Notes under the pieces: model-generated
What the model was told of the DNA's origin: nothing
The model's database searches: none
What the model saw: only the letters and a program-made list of their open reading frames with translations
Translations under genes and position numbers: made by a program
Shown: positions 17,815 to 25,903 of the stretch, piece after piece
Layout: each line of letters opens with the position of its first letter
How positions within the stretch are numbered: position 1 is the first letter of the stretch
From: Actinomadura livida
GTDB lineage: Bacteria > Actinomycetota > Actinomycetes > Streptosporangiales > Streptosporangiaceae
Direction: 5' to 3'
Assembly (NCBI RefSeq): GCF_014648675.1
Contig: NZ_BMRO01000004.1
Coordinates: 53,943 to 117,942 of the forward strand
Length of the DNA stretch: 64,000 nucleotides

Positions 17815-18263
17815 CCGCGCGTCCGGCGAGCGGCGCCCCCTGCCGCGACGGCCGGGACCGGGGCACGATCGCGCTGTACACGGTGCTGTTCACCCCCATC
17901 GTCTTCCTCCTGGCCGGGCTCCTCGTCGACGGCGGGCTCGCCATCCACGCGCGGCAGCGCGCCGCCGACATGGCCGAGCAGGCCGCCCGCGCGGGCGCCA
18001 ACCAGATCGACACCGACGCTCTGCGGGCCACCGGCGAACCCGTCCTGGACCCGGCGCGGGCGCGTGCGGCGGCGTGCGCCCTGCTCGCCGACCACCCCGA
18101 CCGGGTCACCGCGTCGCGGTGCGACGCCGACGAGCAGGAGGTGGCGGTGGACGTGCAGATCACCGTCCGGCCGCAGCTGCTCGGGATCATCCCCGGCTTC
18201 AGCGAGTTCCGGATGACGTCCGGAGCGACGGCCCGCCCCGTGACGGGGGGAATCGAGCCGTGA
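17811..18263 (+). CDS. TadG/TadE-like pseudopilin 3
   Basis: 150 residues from GTG 17811, overlapping the previous stop (GTGA). The N-terminus DRGTIALYTVLFTPIVFLLAGLLVDGG resembles the others, but +5 is Tyr rather than Glu. The mature part has two cysteines (AACALLADH, ASRCDADE) and ends with a helix-strand segment (LLGIIPGFSEFRMTSGATARPV) typical of TadG-like proteins. It may be assembled without classical processing. Confidence 0.82.
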   Translation: MTARPASGAPCRDGRDRGTIALYTVLFTPIVFLLAGLLVDGGLAIHARQRAADMAEQAARAGANQIDTDALRATGEPVLDPARARAAACALLADHPDRVTASRCDADEQEVAVDVQITVRPQLLGIIPGFSEFRMTSGATARPVTGGIEP

Positions 18264-18327
18264 GCTCCGGAGGAAACCGGCTTACGATGTCTGCGACGTC
18301 CAGGGACCGGCGAACGGTGGGGGCGCG

Positions 18328-21300
18328 ATGGTGACGCGGCAAGGGCGGCGGGCCCCGGAGCGGGGCGGCGGGAGGCCCGGCGGGAGGCACCGCAGCGCGC
18401 GCGACGTGCTCGCCGGCATCGGAGCGATCATCGCGCTGGGCGTGCTGCTGGCCGGCGTCCCGGCCGCGCTCCTCGTCCTGTTCGGCTCGCCGCTGCCGGA
18501 CACGGTGCCGTCCACCTCGGACCTCACCCGGCGGATCGGCCCCGGCGCGCTCATCGGCGTCCTCGTCGCGCTGGTGTGGCTCGCCTGGCTCCAGTTCGCG
18601 GCGTGCGTGGTGGTCGAGGTCTACGCGGGCGTCCGCGGCGTCGGCGTTCCGGCGCGGGTGCCGCTCGCCGGCGGGACGCAGTCGCTGGTGCACCGGCTCG
18701 TCGTGGCCGCGCTGCTGCTGTTCACCGCCACCACCGCGATCATGCCGGCGCTGTCGGCCGGCGGGCTGTCGCAGCGCCCGCCCGCGCAGGCGCAGGCGCA
18801 GGAGTTCCGCCCGGTGGCGGCGACCGTGCCGGAGCGCGCCCCGAGCGCCGCCGCCGACCGGGCCGCCGCCGCGGACCTCGCCGCGGAACCGCTGGCGAAG
18901 GCCGCCACCACGAAGATCTACCGGGTGCAGCCGCCGGAGGGGCGCCACCACGAGAGCCTGTGGGAGATCGCCGAGAAGTGCCTGGGCGAGGGGCGCCGCT
19001 ACAAGGAGATCTTCGCCCTCAACAAGAACCGCGTGCAGCCGGACGGGACGCGGCTGACGATCGCCAGCCTCATCCGGCCGGGCTGGATCCTGGAGCTCCC
19101 GGCGGACGCCAAGGGCGCGAAGGTCATCCCCGCCGAGGACCTCGACGAGTACTTCCGGTACGGGCACGCCGTCCCGGACCGGCCGGAGAAGCCGGAGAAG
19201 CCCGAGCAGCCGCGGGAGACGGAGAAGCCGCGGCCGCCGGCGTCCCAGGCGCCGCCCACGGCCGCGCCGACCGCACCCCAGCCGACGGTGCCGGAGACCC
19301 AGCCCACCGCCCCGCCCACCGCGGCCCCGCCCACCGCACCGCAGCCGACCGTGCCGGAGAAGCAGGCGCCCGAGAAGCAGGCGCCCGAGAAGCAGGCGCC
19401 CGAGAAGCAGGCACCGGCGCAGCCGCCCGTCCACGGCGGCCCGTCCGGCGAGATGGGCGGCGACGCCGAGAGCGGCGGCGCGTCCGTGCCCGGCCAGGGC
19501 GCGGACCGGCAGGACGACGACACCGGCGGGACGGTCGACCTCGGCTGGCCGCACGGCCTCGCGGCCGCCTCGCTGCTCGCCGCCGGGCTCGTCGTCGCGC
19601 TCGGCCGGCGCCGCCGCGTCCAGCTGTGGCACCGGGCGTTCGGCAGGATGATCGTCCGGCCGGAGGGGGCGGCGGCCGAGGCCGAGCGGGCGCTGCGGCT
19701 CGGCGCCGACGACGAGTCCGCGCGGCTGCTCGACCTCGGGCTGCGGCACCTGTCGAAGTCGATGGCGGCGGGCGGCCGCACGCTCCCGACCATCTACGGG
19801 GTGCACCTCGGCAGCCCGCACACCGGGCCGGGCAGCCTCGATCTGTGGATCGCGCCCGCCGACCGCAATCCGCCCGCGCCGTGGCAGGCGTTCGACGACG
19901 GCCAGGTGTGGCGGCTGCACAGCGAGGCGCTGCCGGAGCTGGAGGCCGCCGACCTCGGCGACGTCCTCGCCCCCTACCCGGGCCTCGTGTCGATCGGCAC
20001 GAACGACAACGGCCGGATCCTCGTCGACCTGGAGGCCGCGCACGGGCTCATCGCGCTGCGCGGCCCCGACGACGTCCGCCGCGCGGCGCTGTCGGCGATC
20101 GCGATGGAGCTGGCCACCAACCGCTGGTCCGACCACATGCGCATCACGCTCGTCGGGTTCGACGGGGAGCTGGGCGAGGGCCTGGCGGAGATCGCCCCCG
20201 ACCGGGTCCGGGCCGTCCCGACGCTCGCCGACGCGCTGCCCGAGCTGGAGGGACGCGCCGAGGAGGTGCGGCAGGCGCTCGCCGCGTCCGGCGTCGACTC
20301 GGTGCTCACCGGACGCTGCCGCGGCGTGTTCGGCGAGGCGTGGATGCCGCACTACCTGATCATGGCGGCGCAGCCGGCGGAGCGGGAGGCGGACCGGCTC
20401 GTCGCGCTCGCCCGCACCGGGACCCGGATGGCCGCCGGCTACCTCGTCCCCGGCGACGTGCAGGGCGCCACCTGGACGTGGGACGTCGACGAGGGCGGCC
20501 GCCTCCAGGCGGGCGTGCTCGGCTTCGACGTCGACGCGCAGCTCGTCGCCGACGACGACTACCGCGGCGTGTTCGAGCTGTTCCGGGCGGCGGGCCGGCT
20601 CGACTCCGTCGAGCTGCCGGGCCTCGCCGGCGGGGCGGAGCCGCCGAGCGCGCACGAGTCGTCGGTCGGCATCCGGCTGCTCGGCCCGATCGAGGTCGAG
20701 GCGCCGGGGCCGATGGACGACGACCGCCGCGCGCTGTGCACCGAGCTCCTGGTGTACCTGGCGGCGCACCCGGAGGGCGTCCACCCGACGGTCCTGTCCG
20801 GCGCGATCTGGCCGCGCGGGACGACCCCCGCCGTCCGCGACGCGTGCGTGGCGCGCGTGTCGGACTGGCTCGGCCGGGACGCGCGGGGCCGCCCGAACCT
20901 CTACACCGACGAGCGCGGCCGGATCAGGCTCGGCTCGGAGGTGCGGGTCGACCTCAACGTGTTCCGCTGGCTGGTGTGGCGGTCGGCGGCGGAGCCCGGG
21001 TCGGAGACGGCCTACATGACCTACGCGCTCGACCTCGTCCGCGGCCCGCTCCTCGCGGACCGCCCGCGCGGCCGGTACGCGTGGCTGGCCGACCACGACC
21101 TGGAGTACGAGGCGTCCGCGCGGGTCATGGACGTGGCGCACCGGCTGGTCGTGCTGCGGCTGGACGAGGGCGACGCGCGCGGCGCGGTGAGCGCGGCGCG
21201 CGCCGGGCTGCGGCTCGCCCCCGAGGACGAGGGCATGTGGCGCGACCTGCTCCGCGCCACCCACGCGACCGGCGACACGGCCCAGCTGCGGGTGGTCGTG

Positions 21301-21414
21301 GACGAGCTGCGCGCCCGCGTCGTCCGCGACCCGTACTTCGACCGGCTCCAGCCGGAGACGGAGTCGCTGGTGGAGGAGCTGCTGCCCGACTGGCACAGCG
21401 TCAGCACCCGCTGA
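18328..21414 (+). CDS. Membrane LysM protein with C-terminal OmpR-like/BTAD regulatory domains
   Basis: 1028 residues. Three membrane helices lie in the first ~145 residues, then a LysM-like domain (KIYRVQPPEGRHHESLWEIAEKC region, about 195-255), a Pro-rich linker with four EKQAP repeats, a fourth helix near residue 415, and a cytoplasmic half ending in a winged-helix-like segment (IRLLGPIEVEAPG onward) and a BTAD tetratricopeptide-type domain (EDEGMWRDLLRATHATGD). Proteins of this layout close actinobacterial Tad operons. A wall-binding sensor linked to a SARP-like output is plausible but unproven. ATG 18328 is chosen; GTG 18331 is also possible. Confidence 0.82.
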   Translation: MVTRQGRRAPERGGGRPGGRHRSARDVLAGIGAIIALGVLLAGVPAALLVLFGSPLPDTVPSTSDLTRRIGPGALIGVLVALVWLAWLQFAACVVVEVYAGVRGVGVPARVPLAGGTQSLVHRLVVAALLLFTATTAIMPALSAGGLSQRPPAQAQAQEFRPVAATVPERAPSAAADRAAAADLAAEPLAKAATTKIYRVQPPEGRHHESLWEIAEKCLGEGRRYKEIFALNKNRVQPDGTRLTIASLIRPGWILELPADAKGAKVIPAEDLDEYFRYGHAVPDRPEKPEKPEQPRETEKPRPPASQAPPTAAPTAPQPTVPETQPTAPPTAAPPTAPQPTVPEKQAPEKQAPEKQAPEKQAPAQPPVHGGPSGEMGGDAESGGASVPGQGADRQDDDTGGTVDLGWPHGLAAASLLAAGLVVALGRRRRVQLWHRAFGRMIVRPEGAAAEAERALRLGADDESARLLDLGLRHLSKSMAAGGRTLPTIYGVHLGSPHTGPGSLDLWIAPADRNPPAPWQAFDDGQVWRLHSEALPELEAADLGDVLAPYPGLVSIGTNDNGRILVDLEAAHGLIALRGPDDVRRAALSAIAMELATNRWSDHMRITLVGFDGELGEGLAEIAPDRVRAVPTLADALPELEGRAEEVRQALAASGVDSVLTGRCRGVFGEAWMPHYLIMAAQPAEREADRLVALARTGTRMAAGYLVPGDVQGATWTWDVDEGGRLQAGVLGFDVDAQLVADDDYRGVFELFRAAGRLDSVELPGLAGGAEPPSAHESSVGIRLLGPIEVEAPGPMDDDRRALCTELLVYLAAHPEGVHPTVLSGAIWPRGTTPAVRDACVARVSDWLGRDARGRPNLYTDERGRIRLGSEVRVDLNVFRWLVWRSAAEPGSETAYMTYALDLVRGPLLADRPRGRYAWLADHDLEYEASARVMDVAHRLVVLRLDEGDARGAVSAARAGLRLAPEDEGMWRDLLRATHATGDTAQLRVVVDELRARVVRDPYFDRLQPETESLVEELLPDWHSVSTR
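19357..19416. repeat. 15-bp in-frame tandem repeat (EKQAP x4)
   Basis: Four successive 15-base units, GAGAAGCAGGCGCCC with one late substitution, encode EKQAP in the linker of the LysM-BTAD protein. A Pro-rich TAPQPTVPE segment that is also duplicated lies just upstream. Confidence 0.9.
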
Positions 21415-21439
21415 CGCGGCCCCTCTCGCAGGTGGGCGG

Positions 21440-22672
21440 CTAGCGGTACAGGCCGGTGCCGCCCAGCGAGAACCGGCCGGGCTGCGGATGGACGGCCAGG
21501 CCCGCCGGGCGCCCCCCGACGCGGACCTTCCGCACGACCCGTCCGGTCCTGGTGGACACGGCGTAGACGTAGCCGCGGGGGTCGGCGAGCCACAGCGCCG
21601 CCCCGTCCGGCGACATGCCGCCCGGGACCGGTGTGCCGCCGCCGGGCAGCGGCCAGCGGGACGCGACCCGCCGGGTGCCGAACCGGACGGCGGTGAGCGT
21701 CCCGCTGCCCACGACGAAGAGGCGGCTCGCGTCCCGCCCGACCGACAGCCCCCGCGCGCCCGGCCCGGTGCGGACGAACCCGAGCGCGGCGAACCGCGCG
21801 GCGTCCACGAGCCAGACGCCGCCCTTCACCGGGTCGGCCACGTAGAACAGGGTCCCGTCCGGCGACAGCCGCAGGTCGCCGGGGCGCGCGCCCTCCGGGA
21901 GCCGGATCGTCCCGGAGACGCGGCCGCTCGTGAGGTCCACGCGGGCGAGCGCACCGGCGGAACCGCACGTCGCCACCATCGACGACCCGTCCGGCGTGAA
22001 GTCGGCGTATCCGGCGGCGCACGGCAGCGCTACCGACCCTCTGCGCCGCATCGTGTGCGGGTCGCGGACGTCGACGCGGTGCGGCCGGTGGGCGAGGACC
22101 AGCGCGTGCCGCCCGTCCGGGGAGAAGTACAGCGCGGCCGGAGGCCCGGCCTGTACCGCGTGGCCGCGCTCGCCGCCGCGCGGCCCGAACGGGACGAGCG
22201 TGCCGCGCGCGGGGCCGGCGGCCCAGAGGCGCCGCAGGTCCCAGGACGGCACGACCCGCGAGGCCGCCGCGCCGAAGTGCAGCCGCCCGACGGTCCGGAG
22301 CGTGTGCGGGTCGATGACCTCGACGGCCCGCCCGTGCGCGACGTAGAGCCGCGGAGGCACGCCCTGCGCGTGCGGGGCGATCATCCCGGGCCCGGTGGCG
22401 GCGTAGACGTCCGCAGGGGCGACGGGGACTCCGCCGCCGGACGAGCCGGGGGAGGGGTCGCCGTGTCGGCGCGCATCGGCGTCGGGGTGCGCGGACAGGT
22501 AGGGCGCGGGGCCGCCGAGGCCCACGACCGGGCCGTCCGGGGGTCCCTCGCCGGGCCGGTGGAACGGGATCGGTGACTCGCAACCGGTCAGGGCGCCGCA
22601 GGCCAGCACGATGCAGGCGAGCGCGGCGAACGGGAGCGCGACCCGTGATCGTCCTGCCTGGCGTCCCTGCAC
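21440..22672 (-). CDS. Beta-propeller lipoprotein (YncE/YVTN-like)
   Basis: 410 residues, GTG 22672 with GGGGGAG upstream. A lipoprotein signal peptide ends in the lipobox LTGC (Cys near residue 30). The mature protein holds repeated blade-like units such as VIDPHTLRTVGRLHFG, VDVRDPHTMRRRGSVALP, LTSGRVSGTIRLPEGA and VSTRTGRVVRKVRVGG, typical of seven-bladed surface propellers. A ligand or partner cannot be named. It lies downstream of the NYN gene on the same strand, 113 bases away. Confidence 0.82.
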   Translation of the reverse strand: MQGRQAGRSRVALPFAALACIVLACGALTGCESPIPFHRPGEGPPDGPVVGLGGPAPYLSAHPDADARRHGDPSPGSSGGGVPVAPADVYAATGPGMIAPHAQGVPPRLYVAHGRAVEVIDPHTLRTVGRLHFGAAASRVVPSWDLRRLWAAGPARGTLVPFGPRGGERGHAVQAGPPAALYFSPDGRHALVLAHRPHRVDVRDPHTMRRRGSVALPCAAGYADFTPDGSSMVATCGSAGALARVDLTSGRVSGTIRLPEGARPGDLRLSPDGTLFYVADPVKGGVWLVDAARFAALGFVRTGPGARGLSVGRDASRLFVVGSGTLTAVRFGTRRVASRWPLPGGGTPVPGGMSPDGAALWLADPRGYVYAVSTRTGRVVRKVRVGGRPAGLAVHPQPGRFSLGGTGLYR

Positions 22673-22785
22673 GGTCTCCCCCTCACACGGCGGGGACCTT
22701 ACCGGGGGGCGACCGTTGGTGTCCGGTCAACTGCGAAACGTGGTCGCGGTGCCGGAAGAGACGGCGGGGGACGGGCGGGACGGAG

Positions 22786-23841
22786 CTAGTCGGACTTGCC
22801 GAAGCCGATGCCGAACTCGCGGTACACGCGCTCCCAGAAGCCGTCGCGCAGCCAGGTGCGGGCCTCCTGGTAGGGCCGCAGCGAGGAGCCCAGCTCCTTC
22901 TCGGCCTCGATCAGCAGTTCCTTGTCGATGACCGGCGGCAGGATCGGGCCGGGCAGCAGGTCGCGGATGTTGTCCCGGCCCCGCTCGAAGATCCACTTCT
23001 GTGCGACGTGCTCGCCTATCTCCAGCATGTGGTCCCGGTCGGGCCCGAGCTTGCCGTCGCTCGTGGCGGGCGCGGAGTTCATCGACGCGGCCACCGTCGC
23101 GGGCGTCGCCCCGGCGGGGACCGCCACGGCGGTGCGGACGGTGCCGGGCGGCGGCTTCACCGCCGGGGGGCGTCCCGCGAAGACCTGCGACGGCGACGGG
23201 ACCGGGCTGGTGCGCTGCGCGGCGGCCGCGGCGTCCCGGACGGCGGCGGCGGTCCCGGGCGCGGGCACCGGCAGCACCTTCGCCTTGGTGAAGTAGGGGC
23301 GGAGGAAATCGGCGGGCAGCACCTCGACCGTGTCCGACTCCCACACCAGCCACTCGGCCTGGTTCGAGCCGTGCGTCGGCTCGACCCCCCACAGGTGCAC
23401 GCGGACGCCGTAGCGCTGGGCGGCCTCCACGGCGGGCAGCATGTCCTCGTCGCCGGCCAGCAGCACCGCGTCGGTGATGGCGCGGTGCCGGGCGAGGGCC
23501 TCCAGGTCGGCGCGGAGCTGGGCGTCCACGCCTTTCTGCTGGCCCTGGGCGTTCAGATTCCCGAGCCGCAGCTTCACCAGCGGGAGGTTCGCGATGACGC
23601 GCTGGTCGACGGTCGGCTGCCGCTTCGGCGCGGCGTCGAACCAGTACACCCGCAGCAGCTCACCGAGCAGCTGGTCGTCGGCGTGGCTGGTCAGCGCCTT
23701 GATCAGTTTCTCCGCGGCGACGCGGTACTCGCGCCTGGACCCGCAGCTCAGCAGCAGGGCACCGGAGGCCGCGTAAAGGTATCCCGCGTCGACGAAAATC
23801 GCGTACCGCGCGGGCTGGGGAACGAACTCCGAGGTGGCCAT
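22786..23841 (-). CDS. NYN (PIN-like) domain protein, possible RNase
   Basis: 351 residues, ATG 23841 with GGTGGAAGG upstream. The N-terminal NYN domain (residues 12-190) has the acidic set YAIFVDAGYLY, VDAQLRADLEAL and TDAVLLAGDEDMLPAV, which in PIN-like nucleases bind metal. A Pro/Ala-rich linker follows, then a helical C-terminal domain (MLEIGEHVAQKW to FGIGFGKSD). The target RNA is unknown. It lies downstream of the carboxylase beta/epsilon genes but beyond a hairpin, so it probably has its own promoter. Confidence 0.85.
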   Translation of the reverse strand: MATSEFVPQPARYAIFVDAGYLYAASGALLLSCGSRREYRVAAEKLIKALTSHADDQLLGELLRVYWFDAAPKRQPTVDQRVIANLPLVKLRLGNLNAQGQQKGVDAQLRADLEALARHRAITDAVLLAGDEDMLPAVEAAQRYGVRVHLWGVEPTHGSNQAEWLVWESDTVEVLPADFLRPYFTKAKVLPVPAPGTAAAVRDAAAAAQRTSPVPSPSQVFAGRPPAVKPPPGTVRTAVAVPAGATPATVAASMNSAPATSDGKLGPDRDHMLEIGEHVAQKWIFERGRDNIRDLLPGPILPPVIDKELLIEAEKELGSSLRPYQEARTWLRDGFWERVYREFGIGFGKSD

Positions 23842-23925
23842 GGCCTTCCACCTTATTCGTGCCGGGCCGCCCCTGGGTGTGAACCACGGTTACAACGTCG
23901 CGTCGGGGACCCGGCGGACGGCCCG

Positions 23926-23944
23926 GCGCGGCGCTCCGCCGCGC
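23926..23944 (-). terminator. Hairpin after the carboxylase epsilon gene
   Basis: An 8-bp GC stem (23926-23933 with 23937-23944) and a 3-base loop, 16 bases past the epsilon-subunit stop on the minus strand. Confidence 0.5.
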
Positions 23945-23960
23945 GGAGGTGGGGCGGGGG

Positions 23961-24203
23961 TCAGCGCGGCAGGGCGCTGGCCCGCCACGCGCCCGCGCCG
24001 CGCGGCCGGAGGTCGTCCGCGGGCGCCGCGCGGACCAGCCGGGCGCGGTCCGACCAGCGCGACGGCCGGGCCGGCCCGCCGCCGTCCCGGGCGGCGGCGG
24101 CCGCCCGGGCGCGGGCGGTCAGCACGGCCACGAGCGCCGCGATCTCCTCCGGTCCCGGGTCGCCCCGGACGATCTGGAGGAAGGGCTTGTCGTCAGCGGT
24201 CAC
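23961..24203 (-). CDS. Acyl-CoA carboxylase epsilon subunit
   Basis: 80 residues, GTG 24203 with AGGAG upstream. It begins KPFLQIVRGDPGPEEIAALVAVLTAR, the conserved core of actinobacterial AccE/PccE subunits that bridge the alpha and beta subunits and raise activity. The rest is Arg/Ala-rich (RPSRWSDRARLVRAA). It follows the beta-subunit gene by 30 bases in the same unit, which supports the assignment. Confidence 0.9.
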   Translation of the reverse strand: MTADDKPFLQIVRGDPGPEEIAALVAVLTARARAAAAARDGGGPARPSRWSDRARLVRAAPADDLRPRGAGAWRASALPR

Positions 24204-24233
24204 GGATTCTCCTGACCTCCTGGGAGGGTCGGT

Positions 24234-25826
24234 TCAGAGCGGGATGTTCCCGTGCTTCTTGGGCGGCAGCGTCTGCCGCTTCTCGCGCAGCGCCCGCAGC
24301 GCCCGCACGACCTGCCCGCGCGTCTCCGACGGCTTGATCACGTTGTCGATGTAACCGCGCTCGGCCGCGACGTAGGGGTTGGCGAGGGTGTCCTCGTACT
24401 CGGTGATCAGCTCGGCGCGGCGGGCGTCCGGGTCGTCCGCGGCGGCCAGCTCGCGCCGGTACAGGATGTTGACCGCGCCCTGCGCGCCCATCACGGCGAT
24501 CTGCGCGGTCGGCCACGCGAGGTTGATGTCGGCGCCGAGGTGCTTGGAGCCCATGACGTCGTAGGCGCCGCCGTACGCCTTCCGCGTGATGATCGTGACG
24601 AGCGGGACGGTCGCCTCGGCGTAGGCGTACAGGAGCTTCGCGCCGCGCCGGATGATCCCGTTCCACTCCTGGTCGGTGCCGGGGAGGAAGCCGGGGACGT
24701 CCACGAACGTCAGCACCGGCACGTTGAACGCGTCGCACGTCCGCACGAACCGCGCGGCCTTCTCCGAGGCGTCGATGTCGAGCGTCCCGGCGAGCTGCAT
24801 CGGCTGGTTGGCGACGATGCCGACCGAGTGGCCCTCGACCCGCCCGAACCCGGTGACGATGTTCGGGGCGTAGAGCTCCTGCACCTCCAGGAACTCGCCG
24901 TCGTCCAGCACGTGCTCGATGACGGTCTTCATGTCGTACGGCTGGTTCGGCGAGTCGGGGATGAGGGTGTCCAGCTCCTCGACGAGCTCCGCGGGGTCGA
25001 CGGACACGTCGAACGCGGGCGCGTCGGAGAGGTTGTTGGACGGCAGGTAGGACAGCAGCGCCTTCACGTACTCGATCGCGTCGTCCTCGTCCGACCCCTG
25101 GTAGTGGGCGACGCCGGACTTGGAGTTGTGCGAGTGCGCGCCGCCCAGCTCCTCCATCGTCACCTCCTCACCGGTGACCGTCTTGATCACGTCGGGCCCG
25201 GTGATGAACATGTGCGAGGTCTGGTCGACCATGACGATGAAGTCGGTGATCGCCGGGGAGTACACGGCGCCGCCCGCGCACGGCCCCATGACCAGCGAGA
25301 TCTGCGGGATCACGCCGGACGCGTGCACGTTCCGCTTGAAGATCTCGGCGTACAGGCCGAGCGCGACCACGCCCTCCTGGATCCGCGCGCCGCCGGAGTC
25401 GTTGATCCCGATCACCGGGCAGCCGGTCTTGACCGCGTGGTCCATGACCTTGCAGATCTTCTCGCCGAACACCTCGCCGAGGGAGCCGCCGGAGACGGTG
25501 AAGTCCTGGCTGAACACGGCGACGGGACGCCCGTCCACCGTGCCGTGGCCCGTGACGACGCCGTCGCCGTAGGGGCGGTTCTTCTCCATCCCGAAGTTCG
25601 TGGAGCGGTGCCGCGCCATCTCGTCGAACTCGACGAACGAGCCGGGGTCGAGCAGCGCGTCGATCCGCTCCCGGGCCGTCATCTTGCCCTTGGCGTGCTG
25701 CTTCTCGACGGCACGCGCCGAGCCCGCGTGCACGGCCTCGTACCTGCGCCGCTCCAGGTCCGCGATCTTTCCCGCCGTGGTGTGGACGTCGTACTCCACC
25801 GGGGGTTCAGGGGCTTGCGTCGCCAT
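24234..25826 (-). CDS. accD: Acyl-CoA carboxylase carboxyltransferase beta subunit
   Basis: 530 residues from ATG 25826. It starts with the usual N-terminal helix region ([20 protein letters not shown]), then [19 protein letters not shown] and two crotonase-fold halves with oxyanion-loop glycines ([12 protein letters not shown] and [24 protein letters not shown]). It moves the carboxyl group from biotin of the alpha subunit (1538-3304) to acetyl- or propionyl-CoA; strong similarity to PccB/AccD5-type enzymes points to propionyl-CoA or mixed specificity. The divergent neighbour is ppc. Confidence 0.95.
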   Translation of the reverse strand: MATQAPEPPVEYDVHTTAGKIADLERRRYEAVHAGSARAVEKQHAKGKMTARERIDALLDPGSFVEFDEMARHRSTNFGMEKNRPYGDGVVTGHGTVDGRPVAVFSQDFTVSGGSLGEVFGEKICKVMDHAVKTGCPVIGINDSGGARIQEGVVALGLYAEIFKRNVHASGVIPQISLVMGPCAGGAVYSPAITDFIVMVDQTSHMFITGPDVIKTVTGEEVTMEELGGAHSHNSKSGVAHYQGSDEDDAIEYVKALLSYLPSNNLSDAPAFDVSVDPAELVEELDTLIPDSPNQPYDMKTVIEHVLDDGEFLEVQELYAPNIVTGFGRVEGHSVGIVANQPMQLAGTLDIDASEKAARFVRTCDAFNVPVLTFVDVPGFLPGTDQEWNGIIRRGAKLLYAYAEATVPLVTIITRKAYGGAYDVMGSKHLGADINLAWPTAQIAVMGAQGAVNILYRRELAAADDPDARRAELITEYEDTLANPYVAAERGYIDNVIKPSETRGQVVRALRALREKRQTLPPKKHGNIPL

Positions 25827-25833
25827 GCGGGCC

Positions 25834-25839
25834 AGGGTA
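25834..25839 (-). promoter_or_regulatory. -10 element of a leaderless accD gene
   Basis: On the minus strand TACCCT is followed by seven bases and ATG 25826. No Shine-Dalgarno sequence is visible, so a leaderless transcript is likely. Confidence 0.5.
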
Positions 25840-25890
25840 ACCGCACACTGATGGCGCGGATGCGGGCGGGGGCCGGTCACCGGGTCTCGT

Positions 25891-25896
25891 TACGCT
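25891..25896 (+). promoter_or_regulatory. -10 element of a leaderless ppc gene
   Basis: TACGCT is followed by seven bases and GTG 25904, in a divergent arrangement with the accD promoter about 50 bases away. Confidence 0.5.
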
Positions 25897-25903
25897 GGGG
25901 CGG

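Noticed and set aside
18199..21396. Long minus-strand open frame opposite the LysM-BTAD gene
   Set aside because: Mirror of a gene with real LysM, membrane and BTAD features; contains only low-complexity Arg/Leu/Gly runs.
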